From the NCBI RefSeq assembly GCF_018326285.1, contig NZ_AP023362.1, positions 5,952,001 to 6,016,000 on the forward strand: DNA of 64,000 nt, written 5' to 3'. The notes beneath the pieces were generated by a model. The model searched no databases. It was not told the origin of the DNA and saw only the letters and a program-made list of their open reading frames with translations. This DNA comes from Mycolicibacterium sp. TY81. Lineage in GTDB: Bacteria > Actinomycetota > Actinomycetes > Mycobacteriales > Mycobacteriaceae. Within the stretch, counting starts at the first letter, position 1; the number at the start of each line of letters is the position of its first letter. Below, piece after piece: positions 58,680-64,000 of this stretch. The position numbers and the translations under genes are program-made.

Positions 58680-58714
58680 GCTAGCAAGTTTGGGGCGCGG
58701 CGGGAACGGATTTC

Positions 58715-58728
58715 TAGAACACGTTTCA
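58715..58728 (-). promoter_or_regulatory. KstR-type operator
   Basis: TAGAACACGTTTCA fits TNNAACNNGTTNNA, the KstR consensus of the mycobacterial cholesterol regulon, in all defined positions. It lies 36 bp upstream of the SDR start. Confidence 0.75.
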
Positions 58729-58887
58729 ATCGCCCTCGGGGGGCGTCGACCTTGCCCGTGGCTGTGTGCAGCCCGCGGTGCTACGGCGAGTGTGTGGGTT
58801 TGGCGCCGATTCTGCGGAGAATGCGCACAGAACCGACACGTTCGTCGTAGGGCCGTGGGACACCCCTATCGACAGGCCTACAGCAGC

Positions 58888-59727
58888 TCAGGACTTCCGG
58901 GACTTCGCGGTGGATTTCGTGGGGGACTTCGCGTTGGACTTGCGTGACTTCACGCTGGCCTCCAGCTTGGCCAGCAGGTCGGAGACGTCCTCGGTCGCGT
59001 CCAGTTCCGTCGCCGCTTCCTCGGTGGTGAACGCCTCGCCGCCCGCGATCTTGGCTTCGATGAGCTCTTCCATCTGCTCGCGATAGGTGTCGTGGAACTG
59101 TTCGGGCTTGAAGTCCTCGGTCATCGAGTCCACGACCTGGCCGGCCATCGTCAGCTCGGCCTTCTTGATCTCGACTTCCTTGTCCAGCACCGGGAAGTCG
59201 GGATCGCGGATTTCGTCGGGCCACAGCAGCGTGTGCACGACCATCACGTTGCGCTTACCGAAATCCTTGACCCGCAACGCCGCAAGCCGCGTCTTGTTGC
59301 GCAGCGAGAAGTGCACGATCGCCACGCGGTCGGTCTGCGCCAGCGTCTGGGCCAACAGCACGTACGACTTCGACGACTTCGAGTCGGGCTCCAGGAAATA
59401 ACTTCGGTCGTACATGAGCGGATCGATCTGCTCGGCCGGGACGAACTCGACGACCTCGATCTCGCGGCTGCGTTCTTCCGGCAGCGTGGCGATGTCCTCG
59501 TCGGTGATGATGACGGTCTGGCCGTCCTCCGATTCGAAAGACTTGGCGATATCCCGAAACTCGACGACCTCGCCGCAGACCTCGCACACCCGCTTGTATC
59601 GGATGCGGCCATTGTCCTTGGCGTGCACCTGATGAAACTTGATGTCGTGATCCTCAGTGGCGCTGTACACCTTCACTGGCACATTGACCAGTCCGAAGGC
59701 GACTGACCCCTTCCAGATGGACCGCAT
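58888..59727 (-). CDS. ku: Ku, bacterial non-homologous end-joining protein
   Basis: A 279-aa protein. MRSIWKGSVAFGLVNVPVKV is the universal bacterial Ku start. The core continues IRYKRVCEVCGEVVEFRDIA, IDPLMYDRSYFLEPDSKSSK and QVVDSMTEDFKPEQFHDTYR. The C-terminus is basic (SRKSNAKSPTKSTAKSRKS). It binds DNA ends as a ring and recruits LigD, encoded divergently 47 bp away. Confidence 0.96.
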   Translation of the reverse strand: MRSIWKGSVAFGLVNVPVKVYSATEDHDIKFHQVHAKDNGRIRYKRVCEVCGEVVEFRDIAKSFESEDGQTVIITDEDIATLPEERSREIEVVEFVPAEQIDPLMYDRSYFLEPDSKSSKSYVLLAQTLAQTDRVAIVHFSLRNKTRLAALRVKDFGKRNVMVVHTLLWPDEIRDPDFPVLDKEVEIKKAELTMAGQVVDSMTEDFKPEQFHDTYREQMEELIEAKIAGGEAFTTEEAATELDATEDVSDLLAKLEASVKSRKSNAKSPTKSTAKSRKS

Positions 59728-59774
59728 AAATCCAGTATGGCCCATGATCGCGCTGCGGCTTGGATACTTGAGGT

Positions 59775-62015
59775 GTGGAGCAATTCGGGCGGGTGCGGCT
59801 GACCAATCCCGACAAGGTGCTCTATCCGGCGACCGGCACGACCAAGGCCGATGTTTTCGACTATTACCTCGCCGTCGCCGACGCCATGTTGCCGCACATC
59901 GCGGGCCGTCCCGTGACCCGCAAACGCTGGCCCAATGGTGTTGCGCAGCAGTCGTTCTTCGAGAAGCAGCTGGCGTCGTCGGCGCCGGAGTGGCTGGAGC
60001 GCGGTGCCATCACGCATCGCAGCGGAACCACCGTCTATCCGATCATCGACACGCCCGAGGGGCTGGCCTGGATCGCCCAACAGGCGTCGTTGGAAGTGCA
60101 TGTGCCGCAATGGCGCTTTGTCGGCGGTGGCGGCGGCCCGGGCGAGGCCCCGGCGCCCGGGCCCGCGACACGCATCGTGTTCGACCTGGATCCGGGCGAG
60201 GGCGTCACCATGGCGCAGTTGTGCGAGGTGGCGCGTGCCGTCCGCGAACTCGTTGCCGGCATGGATCTGGAGGCCCATCCGGTGACCAGCGGCAGTAAGG
60301 GTTTGCACCTGTATGTGCCGCTGGCCTCGCCCGTCAGCTCCCGCGGTGCGTCGGCTGTCGCCAAACGTGTTGCCCAGCAACTCGAATCATCGATAGGTGG
60401 GCTGGTCACCGCGACCATGACCCGCAGTCTGCGGGCCGGCAAGGTGTTCCTGGACTGGAGCCAGAACTCCGCGGCCAAGACGACGGTGGCCCCGTACTCG
60501 TTGCGCGGCCGCGACGAGCCGACGGTGGCCGCGCCGCGCACCTGGGAGGAACTCGACGATCCCGAGTTACGCCAGCTGCGGTTCGACGAGGTGCTGGCCC
60601 GCCTGGCCGGCGACGGCGATCTGCTCGCGGACATGGACGGCGACGCGCCGGTGGCCGACCGGCTCACCACCTACCGCAGCATGCGGGACCCCGGTCGCAC
60701 GCCGGAGCCGGTGCCCGCGGCCCCGCCCGCATCGGGTCTCAACAACCGCTTCGTCATCCAAGAACACCACGCCCGCCGGCTGCACTACGACTTCCGGCTC
60801 GAACGCGACGGCGTGCTGGTCAGTTGGGCTGTCCCGAAGAACCTTCCGGACACCTCGACCGTCAACCACCTGGCGGTGCACACCGAAGACCACCCGCTGG
60901 AGTACGCCACCTTCGAAGGCGACATCCCCAAGGGCGAATACGGCGGCGGGCACGTCACGATCTGGGATTCGGGCACCTACGACACCGAAAAGTTCCGGGA
61001 CCCAGGCGAAAACGGCGAGGTCATCGTCAACCTCCACGGCAGCCGGGTCTCCGGGCGCTACGTGCTGATCCAGACCGAAGGTAAGAACTGGCTGGTGCGC
61101 CGGATGAAAGAGCAACGGCTGCAACCCATGCTGGCCACGCACGGCTCGGTGGGCCGGCTGTCTCCGGACCACTGGGCCTTCGAAGGAAAGTGGGACGGCT
61201 ACCGGCTCCTGGTCGACGCCGACCACGGCCGAATTCGGCTGACCGCTCGCAGCGGCCGTGACGTCACGGGAGAATTCCCGCAACTGCAGTCGTTGGCAGC
61301 CGATCTCGCCGACCACCACGTGATCCTCGACGGCGAGGTGGTGGCGTTGCAGGACGGTGTGCCGAGCTTCCAGGCCATGCAGAACCGCGGTTCCGGCAGC
61401 CACATCGAATTCTGGTGTTTCGACATCCTGTCCCTCGACGGACGCGACCTGACCCGCGCGAAGTACCGGGACCGGCGAAAGTTGTTGGAAACCCTGGCCT
61501 CTGACGGCGCGCTGACGGTACCGCCACTGCTGCCGGCGGATGACCCCCTGAAGTTCGCCGATGAGCGCGGCTACGAAGGGGTGGTGGCGAAGAAATGGGA
61601 TTCGGGCTACCGGCCGGGGCGGTCGGAGGCCTGGGTGAAGGACAAGTTCTGGCGCACACAGGAAGTGGTGATCGGCGGCTGGCGGGCCGGGGAGGGCGGC
61701 CGCACCAGCGGTATCGGGGCGCTGCTGATCGGAGTTCCCGAAAACGACGGCCTGCAGTTCGTCGGCCGCGTCGGTACCGGGTTCACCGACAAGATGCTGG
61801 CTGATCTGAAGGCGATGCTCAAGCCGCTCGAGACCCGCGAATCACCTTTTACCGCACCGCTTTCCACCGTGGATGCCAAAGGCGTGACCTACGTGCGGCC
61901 CGAGCTCGTGGGCGAGGTGCGCTACAGCGAGCGCACCTCGGACAATCGGCTGCGTCAGCCCAGTTGGCGTGGCCTACGCCCCGACAAGACGCCGGGGGAG
62001 GTCACCTGGGAGTGA
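59775..62015 (+). CDS. ligD: Multifunctional ATP-dependent DNA ligase LigD
   Basis: A 746-aa protein in mycobacterial domain order. The N-terminal primase-polymerase domain (to about 290) has LDP-type acids Asp137 and Asp139 in FDLDPGEG. The 3'-phosphoesterase domain lies around 320-450 (FVIQEHHARRLHYDFRLERD, GEYGGGHVTIWDSGTYD). The ligase domain starts near 465 with catalytic Lys472 in FEGKWDGYRLL, and the OB fold is at the end. It repairs double-strand breaks with Ku. GTG 59775 is the start of the family N-terminus (EQFGRVRLTNPDKVLYP). It ends in a hairpin shared with rnhA. Confidence 0.96.
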   Translation: MEQFGRVRLTNPDKVLYPATGTTKADVFDYYLAVADAMLPHIAGRPVTRKRWPNGVAQQSFFEKQLASSAPEWLERGAITHRSGTTVYPIIDTPEGLAWIAQQASLEVHVPQWRFVGGGGGPGEAPAPGPATRIVFDLDPGEGVTMAQLCEVARAVRELVAGMDLEAHPVTSGSKGLHLYVPLASPVSSRGASAVAKRVAQQLESSIGGLVTATMTRSLRAGKVFLDWSQNSAAKTTVAPYSLRGRDEPTVAAPRTWEELDDPELRQLRFDEVLARLAGDGDLLADMDGDAPVADRLTTYRSMRDPGRTPEPVPAAPPASGLNNRFVIQEHHARRLHYDFRLERDGVLVSWAVPKNLPDTSTVNHLAVHTEDHPLEYATFEGDIPKGEYGGGHVTIWDSGTYDTEKFRDPGENGEVIVNLHGSRVSGRYVLIQTEGKNWLVRRMKEQRLQPMLATHGSVGRLSPDHWAFEGKWDGYRLLVDADHGRIRLTARSGRDVTGEFPQLQSLAADLADHHVILDGEVVALQDGVPSFQAMQNRGSGSHIEFWCFDILSLDGRDLTRAKYRDRRKLLETLASDGALTVPPLLPADDPLKFADERGYEGVVAKKWDSGYRPGRSEAWVKDKFWRTQEVVIGGWRAGEGGRTSGIGALLIGVPENDGLQFVGRVGTGFTDKMLADLKAMLKPLETRESPFTAPLSTVDAKGVTYVRPELVGEVRYSERTSDNRLRQPSWRGLRPDKTPGEVTWE

Positions 62016-62064
62016 TTTGTGCACGATTTTCCGCGGCAGGCGCGGATTTTCGTGCACAAATCAC
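62012..62064. terminator. Bidirectional terminator between ligD and rnhA
   Basis: 14-bp perfect outer stem (62012-62025 and 62051-62064) plus an inner CCGC/GCGG stem. It overlaps the stop codons of both genes, so it serves both directions. Confidence 0.75.
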
Positions 62065-62537
62065 GGCAGGCAGAGTGCGGCGGCGACGGCCTCTTCCAGC
62101 CCGCGCGTCGCCAGCTGATCGGCCAACTCGTTGTCGGTGATGCCGGAGTGCCCCTTCACCCAGAACCACTCGACCTGGTGCCGGGCGCAGGCCGCCTGCA
62201 GCCGCTGCCACAGATCGACGTTCTTCACGGGCTGCTTCGACGCCGTCATCCAGCCGTTGCGCTCCCAGCCGTACACCCACTTGGTGATGCCGTTGCGGAC
62301 GTAGGTGCTGTCGGTGTGCAGGTGCACCACGACGGGCCGCGTCAACGCCTCGAGCGCCATGATCGGCGCCATCAGCTCCATGCGGTTGTTGCTGGTTTCA
62401 CCGGCCTCACCGCCGAACATTTCGCGCACGTGATGGCGCATGCGCAGCACCGCACCCCAGCCGCCGGGGCCGGGGTTGGGGCGGCAGCCGCCGTCGGTGT
62501 GGATCACCACGACGTCATCGGTAGCGGAGTCGCTCAT
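62061..62537 (-). CDS. rnhA: Ribonuclease HI
   Basis: A 158-aa protein. [20 protein letters not shown] (Asp15), [16 protein letters not shown] (Glu54), [20 protein letters not shown] (Asp76) and [14 protein letters not shown] (Asp140) are the DEDD active site. It cleaves RNA in RNA-DNA hybrids. ATG 62537 overlaps the VOC gene stop by 4 nt, so it is third in the TetR-VOC-rnhA operon. Confidence 0.95.
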   Translation of the reverse strand: MSDSATDDVVVIHTDGGCRPNPGPGGWGAVLRMRHHVREMFGGEAGETSNNRMELMAPIMALEALTRPVVVHLHTDSTYVRNGITKWVYGWERNGWMTASKQPVKNVDLWQRLQAACARHQVEWFWVKGHSGITDNELADQLATRGLEEAVAAALCLP

Positions 62538-63166
62538 CGGCTGAGAATAGGTGCCGAGATCATCGCCGTGCGGACCGACATCCCGAATTCGTGATGCCGC
62601 AGCGTGGTGATCCGGCGTCCGGGTTGTACCGCCGGTTTGACGGGCGCGGTGCGGTCACCGAAGGAGGCGGCGGTGGCGTCGATGTCGTCGACGACGTAGG
62701 TCAGACCCCACAACGTAGACGGGCCGTCGCCCGTGGCGCCGGGCGACCCGACGACCTCGAGGATCACCTCGCCCAGCCGGAAGAAGATCTGCCGCATCGG
62801 CCGGCCGCCCAGTTCGCCGTCCCGTTCGCGGCGCGGATGGACGTCGACGGCCGCCAGCGCCGCGACGGTCCGTTTCAGATCGGGTGACAGCAGCACGACG
62901 TGGTCGACCGATACGGCGCCGTTGGGGTGCTCGGCGGGTATCGGCGGCGGCGTGTCCGAGCTGGTGGTGGGGATGCCGTCGAGCGGCTGGTCGGACGGCA
63001 CGCCGCGCAGTGCCCATCCGACGATGCCCGTGCCGCGTTCACGTCCGACCAACCGGATACGGACGCCGCCGACCCGGCATACGCCGTCCGGGTCGACGGT
63101 GAAGCCGGCCGCGGTCCACGCGTCGGCGGGGTCGGCGACCTCGAACTCATCGACGGTGACGGTCAT
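62534..63166 (-). CDS. VOC/glyoxalase-fold protein
   Basis: A 210-aa protein. Two vicinal-oxygen-chelate-like repeats can be seen: [20 protein letters not shown] and ...[53 protein letters not shown]. It may be a dioxygenase, isomerase or binding protein. No substrate is apparent. ATG 63166 overlaps the TetR stop by 4 nt, with rnhA following in the same way. Confidence 0.82.
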   Translation of the reverse strand: MTVTVDEFEVADPADAWTAAGFTVDPDGVCRVGGVRIRLVGRERGTGIVGWALRGVPSDQPLDGIPTTSSDTPPPIPAEHPNGAVSVDHVVLLSPDLKRTVAALAAVDVHPRRERDGELGGRPMRQIFFRLGEVILEVVGSPGATGDGPSTLWGLTYVVDDIDATAASFGDRTAPVKPAVQPGRRITTLRHHEFGMSVRTAMISAPILSR

Positions 63167-63741
63167 TGCCCGGCCTCGTCGACCGTCACCCGGAGTCGCG
63201 GCGGTTTCGTATCCGGCGCCACCCGTGCCCACACCGCGTCGACCATGGGCGCCAACAGTAGTTCGCCCATCTGCCGGGCGAGCACGGCGACGACCTGGGT
63301 GTTCTCGCGGCGCGTGGTCGAGGCGCGACCGGTCTTGCGGGCCGCGCGGACCTCGCGTTGCGTGAGGTCGACGATGACGTCGACCAGGTGGCTGTCGGCG
63401 ACGTTCGGTTGCAGCAGGGCCCGGCGCACGTAGTCGACCACCGCCGGATTGGCCCGCAGCATGTCGCGGACGGCGGCGTCGCGCACGGCGGTGGAGGCGT
63501 CTTCGGGCACCTCGGCCAGGGCGCCCGCGAAGTAGTCGACCACCAGCTGGTCCACCGCGTTCCGCAGGCCGGCCTTGGTCTTGAAGTGGTGCTGCACCAG
63601 GCCGACCGCGACGCCGGCTTCGGCGGCAATGGCGCGCAACGAGATTCGGTCTTCGCCGTGTTTGGCGTACAGGTCCAGCGCGGTGTTTCGGATGCGCGCT
63701 TTGGCTGTCAGGTCGTCGACAGTTGCCCTCGGATCAACCAT
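63163..63741 (-). CDS. TetR-family regulator
   Basis: A 192-aa protein. HTH AKARIRNTALDLYAKHGEDR, then LRAIAAEAGVAVGLVQHHFK and TKAGLRNAVD. The C-terminal part is helical and ends [18 protein letters not shown] lies 9 nt before ATG 63741. First gene of a three-gene operon, divergent from an acyl-CoA dehydrogenase, with a CTATAC dyad between. Confidence 0.9.
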   Translation of the reverse strand: MVDPRATVDDLTAKARIRNTALDLYAKHGEDRISLRAIAAEAGVAVGLVQHHFKTKAGLRNAVDQLVVDYFAGALAEVPEDASTAVRDAAVRDMLRANPAVVDYVRRALLQPNVADSHLVDVIVDLTQREVRAARKTGRASTTRRENTQVVAVLARQMGELLLAPMVDAVWARVAPDTKPPRLRVTVDEAGQ

Positions 63742-63792
63742 CAGACCTCCCATCGGCAACCGGATCAATGTACTGTACACATGAACAGGGGC

Positions 63793-63808
63793 CTATACAG
63801 TTGTATAG
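63793..63808. promoter_or_regulatory. CTATAC-N4-GTATAG operator dyad
   Basis: Perfect 6-bp arms (63793-63798 and 63803-63808) between the TetR and acyl-CoA dehydrogenase genes. A second TGTACTGTACA palindromic patch lies nearby (about 63768-63780). Probable binding site of the adjacent TetR. Confidence 0.6.
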
Positions 63809-63834
63809 CGCGCAGAATTTAGCGAGGTGGACCA

Positions 63835-64000
63835 ATGTCAGAGCTCTTCCCGAAGTACCGGGCCAGCTGGGAGACCGACCAGCACCGCGAGCTGCGTCAG
63901 CACGCGGCGGCGTTCCTGGCCAAGGAGGCCACGCCCAACCAGGAGCGGTGGGCCAAGAACCGCCAGGTCGACCGCGAGTTCTGGAACAAGCTCGGCGACG
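63835..64000 (+). CDS. Acyl-CoA dehydrogenase, N-terminal part (runs off window)
   Basis: First 55 codons: MSELFPKYRASWETDQHREL, then AAFLAKEATPNQERWAKNRQ and DREFWNKLGD, the N-terminal helices of acyl-CoA dehydrogenases. GAGGTGG precedes the ATG. Probably regulated by the divergent TetR. Confidence 0.85.
   Translation, partial: MSELFPKYRASWETDQHRELRQHAAAFLAKEATPNQERWAKNRQVDREFWNKLGD

Overview
The window looks like chromosome of a rapidly growing, environmental-type mycobacterium (Mycobacterium/Mycolicibacterium). This rests on high GC, actinobacterial codon use, many leaderless GTG/ATG starts placed 5-7 nt after a TANNNT -10 box, F420-type flavoenzymes (luciferase-like and Ddn-like), a PE-PPE-domain hydrolase, hemophore-like secreted proteins, NmtR and KmtR metal sensors, a GjpA-like secreted protein, a KstR-type operator, and the Ku/LigD end-joining pair. 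The species cannot be fixed from the sequence alone.

Left part, about 1-14.4 kb, is an insertion-sequence graveyard. An IS3-family end has cut the N-terminus off an Old Yellow Enzyme gene. A lower-GC ArsR regulator, a HAD phosphatase and a small secreted protein follow. Two minus-strand oxidoreductase genes that form one transcription unit (SDR then luciferase-like) are each broken by a different IS256-family element. Both insertions have target duplications, and removing the element restores an open reading frame exactly (248 and 275 aa). Two further IS256 elements sit in tandem inside a degraded IS3 element, with an 8-bp duplication flanking the pair. All four IS256 transposase genes carry +1 shifts in G or C runs. 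A fused alpha/beta-hydrolase/OsmC gene is the one intact metabolic gene here.

14.6-20.5 kb is an accessory island: an ECF sigma factor with its zinc anti-sigma factor, an XRE/ImmA-like metallopeptidase overlapping a PIN-like nuclease gene, a large serine recombinase, and a DUF1778/GNAT toxin-antitoxin pair lying between two copies of a 77-bp imperfect direct repeat. This is the best place in the window for an undescribed mobile or toxin-antitoxin system.

20.5-40 kb holds metal, envelope and lipid functions: a DUF4396 membrane protein behind a textbook copper operator, a Ddn-like F420 protein, a possible Fe(II)/2OG oxygenase, hemophore-like and PE-PPE secreted proteins, and a compact nickel/cobalt resistance locus (kmtR-CDF exporter and nmtR-P1B-4 ATPase). 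It continues with a desaturase/rubredoxin pair facing a TetR regulator and an acyl-CoA dehydrogenase, a MerR regulator, and a FAD/Rieske oxidoreductase downstream of a second hemophore-like gene.

40-64 kb is mostly ordinary chromosome: a TetR-DJ-1-MFS operon, a secreted hydrolase, a second MFS pump, an OlsB-like acyltransferase overlapping an ornithine/lysine N-monooxygenase gene and facing an Nramp transporter with a half iron box, a LuxR-LAL/LysR divergent pair, a GjpA-like secreted protein, a KstR-boxed SDR and DapB-like pair, Ku and LigD, and a TetR-VOC-rnhA operon divergent from an acyl-CoA dehydrogenase that runs off the right edge. No tRNA, rRNA or CRISPR array was seen.
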